A stretch of DNA of 64,000 nt from assembly GCF_000482385.1 (NCBI RefSeq), contig NZ_KI519394.1:105972-169971 (forward strand), given 5' to 3'. The notes under the pieces are model-generated. The model saw nothing but the letters and a program-made list of their open reading frames with translations. It made no database searches and was not told where the DNA came from. Both the position numbers and the translations under genes were made by a program. This stretch comes from Nocardia sp. CNY236. Lineage in GTDB: Bacteria; Actinomycetota; Actinomycetes; Mycobacteriales; Mycobacteriaceae. How positions within the stretch are numbered: position 1 is the first letter of the stretch; every line of letters starts with the position of its first letter. Positions 29,580-38,779 of the stretch are shown one piece after another.

Positions 29580-30346
29580 GGAACTGCCATCTCGTCCGGG
29601 TGGTACTGCTGGAGGATGTCGTCCCGAAGCGCCAGCGCGTCGCCGGAGCGCACGTCCCGCCATCCCCGGCGGATCCGGCCTCGGTCGAGCAGCACGATTC
29701 GGTCCGCGAGAGCGACCGCCTCGTCGACGTCGTGGGTGATGAGCACGACCGTCGCCCCGAGCTCGGCGACGAGCTCGGACAGCCACTGCCGCGAGTCGAT
29801 TCGGGTCGCCGGGTCCAGCGCGCTGAAGGGTTCGTCGAGCAGCAGCAGCCGCGGCCGGGTCGCTGCCGCGCGCAGCACGGCCACGCGCTGCGCCTGACCA
29901 CCCGACAGCTCGTTCGGGTATCGGCCCGCGAGGCCGTCCAATCCGAACCGGCGCAGCAGGGTCAGTGGATACTCGCGGTCGAAAACGTCGCGGTGAGCAG
30001 CGAATCGTCCTGCGAGCGACACGTTCTCGAGCACGGTGAGCCATGGCAGCAGCAGCGATTGCTGGAACACCACCCCGGTGCGCGGCCGTTCACCGTCCGC
30101 ACTACAGCGCACCGTTCCCGCGGTCAACTCTGCCAATCCCGCCAGTACCCGCAGCAGGGTGGACTTGCCGCTGCCACTGGGGCCCAGCACGGCGAGGAAC
30201 TCACCACGATCGATCGAGAGGCACACGCTGTCCAGCACGACGGTGTCGCCGAACTGCTTCGTGCCGCCGTCAACTGTCAATTCGGTTCGCAAACGAGGAC
30301 ACCTTCGTGAGGGGAATCGGGTGGGCAGAACGAGTACCGACCACAT
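29576..30346 (-). CDS. ABC transporter ATP-binding protein, SsuB/TauB family
   Basis: This ATPase of up to 256 aa has Walker A GPSGSGKST, Q-loop VFQQSLLLPWLTV, signature LSGGQAQRVA, Walker B LLLLDEPFSALD and switch His in LITHDVDEAV. The domain begins near TVDGGTKQF, so the start may be a TTG at 30292 instead of the GTG at 30346. It is the first gene of the importer set ATPase-binding protein-permease, with overlapping ends. Confidence 0.92.
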   Translation of the reverse strand: MWSVLVLPTRFPSRRCPRLRTELTVDGGTKQFGDTVVLDSVCLSIDRGEFLAVLGPSGSGKSTLLRVLAGLAELTAGTVRCSADGERPRTGVVFQQSLLLPWLTVLENVSLAGRFAAHRDVFDREYPLTLLRRFGLDGLAGRYPNELSGGQAQRVAVLRAAATRPRLLLLDEPFSALDPATRIDSRQWLSELVAELGATVVLITHDVDEAVALADRIVLLDRGRIRRGWRDVRSGDALALRDDILQQYHPDEMAVP

Positions 30347-30373
30347 CCGCCCGCTTCTGAGAGTCTGCGACGA

Positions 30374-31000
30374 CTAGGCTTTGACGCCGGTCAGTCGCGT
30401 GTACATGCCGCCGTGCACGCTGTCGACGACTACGTTGCTCAACCGCTCACGGAACACTCGCTCGAACGGCTCCAGCTTCTTGTAGTGCGACCCCACGATG
30501 AAGGACTTCAGGAAGTTGTAGCCGTTGATCGCCCGGAATCCGAAGCCCCTGGTGCGTGGCAGCGCGTCGATGATGCGCACCACGGTGCCCGGCTTCAGGT
30601 TCCCGAGCAGCTCGTCCAGCTTCTCCGACGGATCCGGAACACAGCTCATCGCAATGCAACTGAACACCACGTCGATGTCCGGCAGCAGCGGCGTGGTTGC
30701 GATGTCATCGACCACGAGCTTCACGTTGTTCCACCCGTGCTCGGTCACCCGCTTCTCCGCCTTGGCGAGAATGGCCGCGTTGTTGTCCAAGCCGATCACC
30801 CGGCCCGAGGGTCCGATTGCCTCAATCAGAGCCGGGAAGGCCAGGCCGGTACCGCATCCGAGATCGGCCACCGTTTTGCCCGACAGCTCGAGTCCGGCCA
30901 CCAGCGCGGGGTGCAGCTTGTCGATGCCACCCAGCGACAGGACCCACGCGGTCCGGTCGTAGATGGGCGCTGCAATGTCATACCGCTCTGCCAATTTCAT
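30374..31000 (-). CDS. SAM-dependent class I methyltransferase
   Basis: This 208-aa protein has motif I VADLGCGTGLAF, an acidic motif II at VIGLDNNAAIL and the post-motif DVVFSCIAMSCVPDP. It resembles small UbiE-like O- or C-methyltransferases. There is no zinc site or extra domain. It lies between the P450 at 31037 and the importer genes in the long minus-strand transcript. A tailoring role in the pathway is inferred. Confidence 0.88.
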   Translation of the reverse strand: MKLAERYDIAAPIYDRTAWVLSLGGIDKLHPALVAGLELSGKTVADLGCGTGLAFPALIEAIGPSGRVIGLDNNAAILAKAEKRVTEHGWNNVKLVVDDIATTPLLPDIDVVFSCIAMSCVPDPSEKLDELLGNLKPGTVVRIIDALPRTRGFGFRAINGYNFLKSFIVGSHYKKLEPFERVFRERLSNVVVDSVHGGMYTRLTGVKA

Positions 31001-31036
31001 TCCCCTTGTACTCGGATTCGGTTCAGCCGAAGCTTT

Positions 31037-32464
31037 TCAACGCCGCGTCAGTCGAACGCGGAAGCCACCCTTGATCGTCGGGGCCAGACCGGTCTCCTCA
31101 CGGAAGGTCCAGTTCGGCGGGATCTCCACCCGGTACCGGCTCAGGATCAACCCAACCAGGTAGGGCGCGATCAGGTATCCCAGCTGGGCGCCGGTGCATC
31201 GGTGCGGGCCGGCGCCCCAGGCCAGGAAGTGCAGCAGGCGCGGCTGATCCACCCGCTTGCTGTTGTCGTAGAACCGGTTCGGATCGAAGGTGTCGGGATC
31301 GGTCCACCACCGCAGATCCCGGTGGATCGCCGAGATGGGAGCGCCCAGCATCGTGTTCGGTGCGATGTCGAGTCCCTGGAGGTTCCCTCCGACCGCGGTG
31401 AAGCGCAGTAGCAGCGGGAACCCCTGCATCCGAATCGATTCCTCGAAACACGCGCGCACCCACCGCAGGCTGCGCACCGAATCGACCGAGGGCTGCGACA
31501 GATCGATGGTGCCGCATTCCTCCACCACGCGATCGGTCGCCTCGGCGTCGAGCAGCGTGCGCACTACGGTCTGGGTGATGGCGCCGGCGGTGGTGCCGTA
31601 CGACGCGCTGGTCATCGTCGCCACGTCGAAGCAGAGGTCCCAGAACGTCATCGGGGTCTTGAGCTTCTTGTACCCGAGCACCATGCCGTCCAGCACATCG
31701 CCGTAGGTGCCCAGGGCCGGCGAATTCTGGCGCTCGACAACCCGATCCTTGACGATCTTCGCGGCGGACAACACCGTCCACGGCCGGATCTTGTACGGGC
31801 CCCAGGGGCGAACCAGATTCGGCGGATCGGCGATCTTCAGCGTCGAGCCGAGGAGCTTGGTGAACGTCGCCATGCCCTCGTGCAGCTCACGCATTTCCTT
31901 GGCCGTGAACGACTCGGTGTAGGTCTGTTTGAGCACGCCGCGCAGCAGCGTCTGGAAGATCGCTTCTTGCAGATCGGTGACGCCGTCGGCATCGGTCGCC
32001 TCACCGATGTTCGCGTCGAGGGTATCCAGGTAGGCGTCGACATTCGCCTGGAACGTGCTCTTCAGGCCGTCACGGGTGACCAGGGGGCTGACGATGCGGC
32101 GTCGCTCACGGAAGATCTCGCCCTCGATGAACGACAGACCGTTCTGCCGCTTCGCCATTGCGGGATGGTAGTTGCCGAACTTGCTGTAGTCGCCGGACGT
32201 ATCGTCCATCACCCGGTGCACGTCTTCCGGGTTACCCAGGACGATCAGGTCCCGCAGCGGCAGCTGGATCCGGCAGACGTCGCCGTACCGCCGGATCGCC
32301 TCCCGCAGGAACTTATTGCGGTCCTTGGCGAACTCGGGGTACGAGCCCATGATGCGGTGCCCCGGAGGGCCCGGCAGATGTTTGTTCGAGAGGCGACGGC
32401 TGGTGATGCTGGTGGCGGAGTGTATCTTCGTGGCCGCCCCGGCATGCGGGCATTGATTGTCCAT
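31037..32464 (-). CDS. atypical cytochrome P450 (second of two)
   Basis: This 475-aa protein has the ExxR motif (FEESIRMQG), the RF/PNRFYD region and the Cys haem loop FLAWGAGPHRCTGAQLG, so it is a P450. The I-helix region reads TMTSASYGTTAG: the usual acidic residue before Thr is Gly, and the A/G-G-x-D/E-T-T pattern is not kept. Loss of that acidic residue often marks P450s with unusual chemistry (isomerisation, coupling or peroxide use). It is separated by 11 bp from the UbiE-like gene upstream. The substrate is unknown. Confidence 0.88.
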   Translation of the reverse strand: MDNQCPHAGAATKIHSATSITSRRLSNKHLPGPPGHRIMGSYPEFAKDRNKFLREAIRRYGDVCRIQLPLRDLIVLGNPEDVHRVMDDTSGDYSKFGNYHPAMAKRQNGLSFIEGEIFRERRRIVSPLVTRDGLKSTFQANVDAYLDTLDANIGEATDADGVTDLQEAIFQTLLRGVLKQTYTESFTAKEMRELHEGMATFTKLLGSTLKIADPPNLVRPWGPYKIRPWTVLSAAKIVKDRVVERQNSPALGTYGDVLDGMVLGYKKLKTPMTFWDLCFDVATMTSASYGTTAGAITQTVVRTLLDAEATDRVVEECGTIDLSQPSVDSVRSLRWVRACFEESIRMQGFPLLLRFTAVGGNLQGLDIAPNTMLGAPISAIHRDLRWWTDPDTFDPNRFYDNSKRVDQPRLLHFLAWGAGPHRCTGAQLGYLIAPYLVGLILSRYRVEIPPNWTFREETGLAPTIKGGFRVRLTRR

Positions 32465-32475
32465 CGAAAATCCTT

Positions 32476-33180
32476 CTACTTGCGGAAGACGTGCGCGCGG
32501 ACCATGCCGCCGTGGTATCGCGCTTGGGACTCCAAGGTCAGACCGACGCTCTCACAACGAGACAGCGTGAATTCCACGCCGCGATCCGACTCCACTTCTT
32601 TGGTCATGTGTGCGACGGGATCCAGGCCGAACAGCCCGGCGATCCGGCGAATCAGGAGCAGACGGAGCTTCAGCACAGTCAGCAGCAGCTCGTTGTCGGG
32701 CAGTGCGAGTTCGATCAGCAGGAAGCGCCCGCCGTCGCGCAGCACCCGGGTGACCTCTAACAGCGCCGCCGCGGAGTCGTCCATGTCGTCGAGCGCGAAG
32801 CACATGACGACCGCGTCGAAACTCTCCGAGTCGAATTCGAGCGCCTCCGCGCTGCCGCGCATCAGGCTCCATTCGGTTCCCGGCCGTTCCCGGCGCAGCC
32901 GCGCCAGCTTGGGCTCGGCGACCTCGAGCATCTCCTCGTTGAGGTCGACCGCGTGGTAGGAGATCGGAACGCGATACTCGGCGGCCAGCGCGGACGCGAT
33001 AGCGGCGGTGCCCGCCGCGACATCCAGTACTCGGGCACCGGATTCGAGCCGCAGCAGCCGTACCGCCGCGCGGCGCAGCCTGGCGTCGCCGCCGAATGTC
33101 ATGACCGTGTTGACCAGGTCATAGCGCGGAGCGATCTTGGTGAACATTGCCTGAGGTGTGGCAGGACGTGTCCCGACCAT
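32476..33180 (-). CDS. UbiE/COQ5-type C-methyltransferase
   Basis: The 234-aa protein has the UbiE N-terminal signature MFTKIAPRYDLVNTVMTFG, motif I VLDVAAGTAAIA, a motif II at YHAVDLNEEML and FDAVVMCFALDDMDD. Authentic UbiE/MenG methylates the quinone ring of demethylmenaquinone. Here the gene is inside the cluster, next to the ThDP enzyme and the UbiA-type prenyltransferase, so C-methylation of a prenylated aromatic or related ring is a reasonable inference. A housekeeping MenG would be expected elsewhere. Confidence 0.88.
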   Translation of the reverse strand: MVGTRPATPQAMFTKIAPRYDLVNTVMTFGGDARLRRAAVRLLRLESGARVLDVAAGTAAIASALAAEYRVPISYHAVDLNEEMLEVAEPKLARLRRERPGTEWSLMRGSAEALEFDSESFDAVVMCFALDDMDDSAAALLEVTRVLRDGGRFLLIELALPDNELLLTVLKLRLLLIRRIAGLFGLDPVAHMTKEVESDRGVEFTLSRCESVGLTLESQARYHGGMVRAHVFRK

Positions 33181-33212
33181 TCAAGAACCTCTTCTCTCTG
33201 AGACCGGACACT

Positions 33213-36200
33213 TCATTCGTGTCGCCCTATCCGGCGCAGCACCTGACCCGCCGCGTCCTCGCCGACCGCCTTCACCATCGACCAGGCGCCGGCCCGCGCG
33301 GACCGACCGTCCCGCAGCCAGCCCGATACCAGCCCCACGACCTGGCGCAGGTGGATCTGCCCAGCCAGCGCGGGAGCCTCCACCGCGGGAATGCGCGCGT
33401 CGATCAGCGTCGGGCCGTCGGTACGGAGCGCCGCCCGGAACGCGTCGCCGAATTCCCCGGCCGTGCGGGCCGTCACCGCGGACAGCCCGCAGTGCCGCGC
33501 GAAGCTCGCGAAATCAAAGGCCGCGAATTCCGAGGAGGTGTCGGGCCACCCCATGATCCAGCTCTCGAACTTGATGGCCGCCAGCGCGCCGTTGTTGAAG
33601 ACCACGATCACTGCGGTCGAGTCGAGCTGCGCGGCATTCCGCAACTCGGCCAGGGTGATTCCGATACCGCCGTCGCCGACGATCGCCACCGAGATGTCCG
33701 CCGGATTGCGCACCGCGACGTCCACCGCCGCCGGCACCGCGAACCCCATCGTGGCGAACGAGGCGGTCCACAGGTAGCGGGTGGCTGACCGCACATGGCG
33801 GTAGGCCCACAGCGTGTTGATGCCGACATCCACGCTCAGGGTCGAGGAGCGCTCGGCGCACGCGAGCTCGTGGTCGATAATCTGCGCGGCCGTGACCGCC
33901 CGCAGTTCGCGCGTCCCTTCCCGCGGCGCCTTGCGCGCGGCCGCACGGGAAGCGGGCAGGCGGCTAACGGCGCCGCGCTCGGCCGAACAGGCGAGCAGCG
34001 CCTCCAGCAGCTCCCGGGCCTCACCGAGCAATCCGATCGAATCCTGGGGCAGGCGAAGAAAAGTCAGCGTATCGGTATTGAGCGAGATCACCGGGCCGGT
34101 ACCGACCAGCTCGAACGCTGAACCGCGCCACGAGACACCGACCAGCACGACGACCTGACTCTGACGGATGGTCTGCATCGCCACGTCGTGCCCGGAGGTG
34201 CCCACCAGGCCGTCGCAGCGATCCCCCAGCACATCCGCGGCCAGCGCGCCCATCGTGCAGTACAGCGGAGCGCCGATGCACGCGGCCAATTCGATCAGTT
34301 CCCGGCGGGCGCCCGCGGCGCCACGACCGACGACGATCGAGACGCTCGGCGCCGCCGAGAGCAGCTCCGCGGCCCGGGCGATCTCCTCGTGCCCGGCCAT
34401 CATGCTGCCGGGCATGCCGATCAGAGATTCCGGAATATCGAATGCGCCGGCGGCTTCGACCAATGCGGCACCGGTGACCGACGCCAGCGCGGCGCCGGTC
34501 ACATGGATGTGCGTCACTCCCCTACCGCCGCCCGCGACAGTCAGCAGAGCGTCGCGCAGGCGGATCGTGTCCCCGGCTGTGCCGTCCAGCACGACAGAGA
34601 TCGCCGAGATCTCGCCCAGCACGTCGACCGGGTCCAGGAACCAGCGGTCGATCTCGAACGAGATCAGCAGTACCGTCGCGCTGTCGAATGCGGCGTCGTA
34701 GAGGCCGTTCAACTGCCCGAGCAGCTCGGCCGACGAGGTAACCACCGCAGCGGCGGGCTTGCCCGTCGCCTTGAACACCGCGGTCGCCCGCATCGCGGCC
34801 GCCTGTGTGTCGGCGACCACGTGCACGTTCAGATCGGCCCGGTCGCTTCGCATATCGAGGCGGCGACGGCTGGTCGGCGACAGATACACCGAGTCGATTC
34901 CCCGGACCGACAGCGCCGCGAGCAGATCGCTCGCGAAACCGGCGACTTGCGCGTCGGGAGCTGCGGGCGAGGACTCCAGCTCCACCGCGCCGGTGAGGAT
35001 CACGACCGGTCCGGTCTCGCGGCCCGCCTGCTCGATGGCCGAATCCAGTTCCGCCGGCGTGGCCGCCCACAGCACCGGGATGCCGAACGCCCGCGCCAAG
35101 TCCCGGATCGTCGCACCCGAAGCTGCGGCGCACACCACGGTCACCGGAACTGAATACCTTGCGGACGTGGATAACTCGGAGATGTACTGGTCCAGCGACG
35201 CGAGTTCGGTCAGCGCGTAGCAGCGCCTGCCCGCCGCGAGGGCGAGGCCCATCGCCATCGGGAGCGCCGAACCCTCGGCCTCCAGGTTCCAGGCGCTGTG
35301 GACATCGGCGTGCCCGCTCAAGAATCTGCGCGAAAGTCGTTGTACGGTACCGGGATCCACGGCCAGGGTCGCGCCCGCTAACCGCCGCGCGAGCACCTCC
35401 CACCCGGCGGGCGGTTGCTGGTCTCGCGATTTTCCGGCCGGGCGCTCCGCGGTGTCGGCCGACGCCCCGGTGCGGCTCGCGACGGCGGAGACCAGGGATT
35501 CGAGGATGCCCGCGATATCGCCCGCGACACCAATCCGGCGGCTGCCCGCGTCGAACCCGGAGGTCGCCAGATCGGTGATTTCGATGAGGGTGTCCGCGGC
35601 GGGAAAGTACTTCCGCACACCGGTGGTGGGACGGCCGATCAGCAGCACACTGTCCGCAGTGGCCGGCGCGGCGCTGCCATCGTTGACCGGGGTGACCAGC
35701 GTCTCGGGTATTCCCGATTCCGGCAGAGCCCACAGCCGGACATCCAACGCGTCCGCGAGCGTCCGTGCGCGATCGGCCGCTTCCCGGCTGCCCACGCCGA
35801 GAACGATCGGCGCCGGATGCGAGCACAGGTAGTCGGCGAGATCGTCGATTCGCTTCTTGTCGACCTTCGTGGCGCTGCGGCAATCCAGCCGGTATGGACT
35901 CGGCTGTTCGGTCTCCTGCACCGGCGTGTGCAGCAGGTCGGACGGAATGGCGACGTGCGCCGAGGTCCGTTCGAGGCGGATGCCCAGCATGATCTGGTCG
36001 AAGACGCCTATCTGGTCGGCCGACATGATGTCCGACGACCGCCACGCGCCGTCGCGGAAAAGCCGCGAGGAATCGATCTCCTGGAACGAACTGGTGCCGA
36101 TTCCGGCGAGGGCGACCTGACCCGAGATCGCCAGCACCGGCACGCGATCGTACTGCCCGTCGTAGACCCCGGGCAGCAGATGCGTCGCTCCGGGTCCGGC

Positions 36201-36449
36201 CGTGCCGAAGCACACGCCGACCGTGCCCGAACCCCGGGCATAGCCGACCGCCATCCACGAAGCCGCGCTCTCGTGGCGGACCGCGATCAGTCCGATCTCG
36301 TCACGCCGCCCGACCGCGTCGACGAGACAGTTCACCGACTCGGCGGGCATTCCGAAGATGTAGCGCACATCATTTCGGACCAGTCGATCCACGATCGCGT
36401 CCGCGAACCGCGGATGCCCCAACAGATCGGCACCCAAGTGGGGATTCAT
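33213..36449 (-). CDS. double ThDP-dependent enzyme (fused acetolactate-synthase-like pseudo-dimer)
   Basis: This 1078-aa protein has two acetolactate-synthase-like modules in tandem, twice the usual length. Module 1 (about 1-495) has an intact pyrimidine (PYR) domain with the catalytic Glu in AVRHESAASW (Glu60). Its pyrophosphate (PP) domain has lost the GDG...NN metal motif (TEL at 414-416, then AAA). Module 2 (about 496-1078) has the reverse: the catalytic Glu position is Thr548 (VVADTQAAAM), whereas the PP motif is intact (GDGGIGITLAEL at 925, NNG at 952). ThDP sites form between a PYR of one chain and a PP of the other, so the fusion should keep exactly one composite site. ATG at 36449 overlaps the aminotransferase stop (ATGA). 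The substrate is probably a 2-oxo acid. Confidence 0.9.
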   Translation of the reverse strand: MNPHLGADLLGHPRFADAIVDRLVRNDVRYIFGMPAESVNCLVDAVGRRDEIGLIAVRHESAASWMAVGYARGSGTVGVCFGTAGPGATHLLPGVYDGQYDRVPVLAISGQVALAGIGTSSFQEIDSSRLFRDGAWRSSDIMSADQIGVFDQIMLGIRLERTSAHVAIPSDLLHTPVQETEQPSPYRLDCRSATKVDKKRIDDLADYLCSHPAPIVLGVGSREAADRARTLADALDVRLWALPESGIPETLVTPVNDGSAAPATADSVLLIGRPTTGVRKYFPAADTLIEITDLATSGFDAGSRRIGVAGDIAGILESLVSAVASRTGASADTAERPAGKSRDQQPPAGWEVLARRLAGATLAVDPGTVQRLSRRFLSGHADVHSAWNLEAEGSALPMAMGLALAAGRRCYALTELASLDQYISELSTSARYSVPVTVVCAAASGATIRDLARAFGIPVLWAATPAELDSAIEQAGRETGPVVILTGAVELESSPAAPDAQVAGFASDLLAALSVRGIDSVYLSPTSRRRLDMRSDRADLNVHVVADTQAAAMRATAVFKATGKPAAAVVTSSAELLGQLNGLYDAAFDSATVLLISFEIDRWFLDPVDVLGEISAISVVLDGTAGDTIRLRDALLTVAGGGRGVTHIHVTGAALASVTGAALVEAAGAFDIPESLIGMPGSMMAGHEEIARAAELLSAAPSVSIVVGRGAAGARRELIELAACIGAPLYCTMGALAADVLGDRCDGLVGTSGHDVAMQTIRQSQVVVLVGVSWRGSAFELVGTGPVISLNTDTLTFLRLPQDSIGLLGEARELLEALLACSAERGAVSRLPASRAAARKAPREGTRELRAVTAAQIIDHELACAERSSTLSVDVGINTLWAYRHVRSATRYLWTASFATMGFAVPAAVDVAVRNPADISVAIVGDGGIGITLAELRNAAQLDSTAVIVVFNNGALAAIKFESWIMGWPDTSSEFAAFDFASFARHCGLSAVTARTAGEFGDAFRAALRTDGPTLIDARIPAVEAPALAGQIHLRQVVGLVSGWLRDGRSARAGAWSMVKAVGEDAAGQVLRRIGRHE

Positions 36450-37543
36450 CTGTGGCACGCGCTTGCCTCCATTCGGCTGTAACCCTCCGCGAGTACGCCG
36501 ACCACGTCGGCTGTGTGTTCCGGCGCGGGAACGGTGATCCGGACGCCGAGGGCCGGATACTCACGCACCGCAATCGCCGAGCGGGTGAAGAAATCTACGA
36601 GAGATGCCGGATGCCGCGTCGGCACCCAGACGAAGTTGCCGCACGATTCGGGGACCACCAGGCCGTTCTCGCGAATCGAGGTAAGGAACGCCGTGCGGCT
36701 GCGCACTACCTCGTCGACCTGGGCGGCGAGTTCGTCGCTCACATCCAGCGAGGCGACGGCCGCGGCCACCGCCAGCCGATTCACGCCGAAGGGCATGGCG
36801 GCCGTGCGGCAGGCGCCGATCAGCTCGCCGTCGCCGACCGCGAATCCCACCCGGAGACCCGCCAGACCGTAAGCCTTGGAGAAGGTCCGCATCACGACCA
36901 GGTTTCGGTGCGCGCGTGTGAGCCGGAGCACGGCCGAGGCATCGGCGGTGCGGTCGAAGTCGATGTACGCCTCGTCCACCACGACGACCGTGTGCCGCGG
37001 CACCGCGGATAGCACCCGGTCGATCTCGTCAGGGCGCACGGGCTCCCCGGTCGGGTTGTGCGGCGAGCAGATCAGCAGGGCGGCCGCGTCGTCCCCGGCC
37101 GCAGCCACCATCCGATCCAGCGTCTGCCAGCGAATCATACTGCCCCGCAACGGAACCGGCGTTCCACCGGCGTCCACCACGACCCGCTCGTAGGCGTCGA
37201 ACGCCGGAACCGCGTAGACAACCCGACGGCCTGCGCCGGCGACCCGCCGCAGAATGTAGCCGAGCACGCCCACGCTGCCCGGCCCAACGATGACCTGGTC
37301 GGGGCCGCAGCCCACGAACTCGGCGATGGCGCCGCGCAGCGCACCGTAGGAGGCGGCGGGGTACTCCGCCGCGCGATCCACTTCGGCCTCGATCGCCTTG
37401 CGGACAGACGGCAGCGGAGTGAACGGCAGAGCATTGTTCGAAAGGTCCAGCCGGACAGTCGAATGATCACGGTCCTCGCCCGCGCGATACTCGTCCCACA
37501 CGACACCCACGGGCGCCCGCAGGACCGTCTCCAGCGCATCCAT
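36446..37543 (-). CDS. PLP-dependent class I/II aminotransferase, HisC-like
   Basis: This 365-aa fold-type I aminotransferase has the HisC-like pattern: LSNNALPFTPLPSV, SYGALRGAIAEFVG, ICSPHNPTGEPV, VVVDEAYIDF and the PLP lysine in MRTFSKAYGLAGLRVG. No his operon is nearby, so it is not expected to act in histidine synthesis. HisC relatives in pathways often transaminate aromatic amino acids or amino-alcohol phosphates. It overlaps ubiA upstream by one base (a GTG at 37546 is also possible) and the ThDP gene downstream by four bases, linking production of a 2-oxo acid to the ThDP enzyme. Confidence 0.9.
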   Translation of the reverse strand: MDALETVLRAPVGVVWDEYRAGEDRDHSTVRLDLSNNALPFTPLPSVRKAIEAEVDRAAEYPAASYGALRGAIAEFVGCGPDQVIVGPGSVGVLGYILRRVAGAGRRVVYAVPAFDAYERVVVDAGGTPVPLRGSMIRWQTLDRMVAAAGDDAAALLICSPHNPTGEPVRPDEIDRVLSAVPRHTVVVVDEAYIDFDRTADASAVLRLTRAHRNLVVMRTFSKAYGLAGLRVGFAVGDGELIGACRTAAMPFGVNRLAVAAAVASLDVSDELAAQVDEVVRSRTAFLTSIRENGLVVPESCGNFVWVPTRHPASLVDFFTRSAIAVREYPALGVRITVPAPEHTADVVGVLAEGYSRMEASACHR

Positions 37544-38610
37544 CACACAACATCCTTATTTCGGCGGGTATCGAGTTTCAGCGCGTCCATGAGGAAGATG
37601 ACGACCAGCGACCCGGCCACGATGCCGACCGACGAAAGAGAGGGATCCACCAGCAGGATCCAGGTCGACAGGTAACCCGTCGACACCACCATGTCGAAGC
37701 GAAGCATGTTGTTCGCCGAGTGGTTGTCGTCGCGAAGGATCATCCGGGCGGCCTGCACGCAGACAATCGGGAACCACACCAGAGTCAGCAGGAATTTGAC
37801 GGCGAATTGCCCACTGGCCACCAGAAATACCGGACCCAGATAGACCAGGATCGTTCCGGTCGCGGCCACGATGGCCGCCTGCCTGCGAGTACTGCTGAGC
37901 GTCGCCGAGGTGACCAGCCCGGCGCTCTTGTCGCCGTGATAGTCGGGCAGGTTCTTCACCAGCCCCTTGGCTACGAACCAGATGAAGAGATAGGCGGCCA
38001 TCAGCATGAACGCCCAATTGCCGAGCACCGACGGTCCATGCTTCGCCACCGCAGCTGCCATCACGAACGGAAACGCGACGTCCAGCGCGAAGAGCCCGAG
38101 GGAGGGCAAAGGCCGTGCCTTCACCCGAAAGGGCGGCAGCGAGTACTGATGGGCGATGACGATGCAGATCAGCGTCATCCCGACGAACACCGGACCGACC
38201 GGAACCGACAGGGCCAGCATGAGCAGGCACACCACATAGGCGCTCTTCAGCAGCTTGCGGCGGCCGTACAGGCCGAGCAGGTACAGCCGGGCCGGGAGGT
38301 TCTCGTTGTCCTCCTCGACATCCGAGTAGCCGTTGAACAGATTGGCGACCGCGCTGTACAGGAAGGTAATCGCGAAGCCTAAGAATACGTTCGGGCCGAT
38401 TTCCAGACCTTGCATCTTGCAGGAAAGGCAGAAGGCCAGCATCCCGGGCAGGCAGGTGCGCGGGCGGGCGAAGGAAAGGAAGAGTTCGATTCGCTCCCGA
38501 ATTCCCTTCGCGAATCCCTCGGACGAGTTCACCCAGTCAATTCGCTTGTCTGCCGATTTGCTCAGAAACTCGTCAAGTGTAGGTATAGAAATTGTTCCAA
38601 CCACGATCAC
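37543..38610 (-). CDS. UbiA-superfamily membrane prenyltransferase
   Basis: This 355-aa polytopic membrane protein has the first Asp-rich motif NGYSDVEED (NxxxDxxxD, residues 93-101), the second DYHGD (223-227) and YSLPPFRVKARP, which is diagnostic of UbiA prenyltransferases. The family attaches polyprenyl groups to aromatic rings or, in some branches, cyclises terpenes. The N-terminus of about 45 residues is soluble. The GTG start at 38610 has only a weak ribosome-binding site. It heads the long minus-strand transcript, and an inverted repeat probably bound by the cluster regulator lies 109-136 bp upstream. Confidence 0.9.
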   Translation of the reverse strand: MIVVGTISIPTLDEFLSKSADKRIDWVNSSEGFAKGIRERIELFLSFARPRTCLPGMLAFCLSCKMQGLEIGPNVFLGFAITFLYSAVANLFNGYSDVEEDNENLPARLYLLGLYGRRKLLKSAYVVCLLMLALSVPVGPVFVGMTLICIVIAHQYSLPPFRVKARPLPSLGLFALDVAFPFVMAAAVAKHGPSVLGNWAFMLMAAYLFIWFVAKGLVKNLPDYHGDKSAGLVTSATLSSTRRQAAIVAATGTILVYLGPVFLVASGQFAVKFLLTLVWFPIVCVQAARMILRDDNHSANNMLRFDMVVSTGYLSTWILLVDPSLSSVGIVAGSLVVIFLMDALKLDTRRNKDVV

Positions 38611-38718
38611 AGCTCACTTGTCATATGCATTGCAAATTGACCCGCTCCAGGATTTGACGTTCATCACCTCGAAGCTATGACACGAACTTACCCCGAAAAC
38701 TGTTGCAGCCAAGTGAAT

Positions 38719-38746
38719 GTCCAACTGCAACCTTCATCAGTTGAAC
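38719..38746. promoter_or_regulatory. candidate operator of the cluster regulator, upstream of ubiA
   Basis: GTCCAACTG-N10-CAGTTGAAC forms an inverted repeat in the 169-bp gap between hypF and ubiA. It shares its left half, TGTCCAACTG, with the site at 43865-43893. The architecture resembles the StrR-type operator (GTTCGACTG-N11-CAGTCGAAC, from memory), and the cluster encodes a ParB/StrR-like regulator. The spacer here is one base shorter. Confidence 0.6.
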
Positions 38747-38779
38747 ACGGCAGCGATTTCGCATACGAAAGGGCCCGAG

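Noticed and set aside
36446-37543. HisC as histidinol-phosphate aminotransferase of histidine synthesis
   Set aside because: No other his genes are near, and overlaps with ubiA and the ThDP gene point to pathway use; a true hisC is expected elsewhere.
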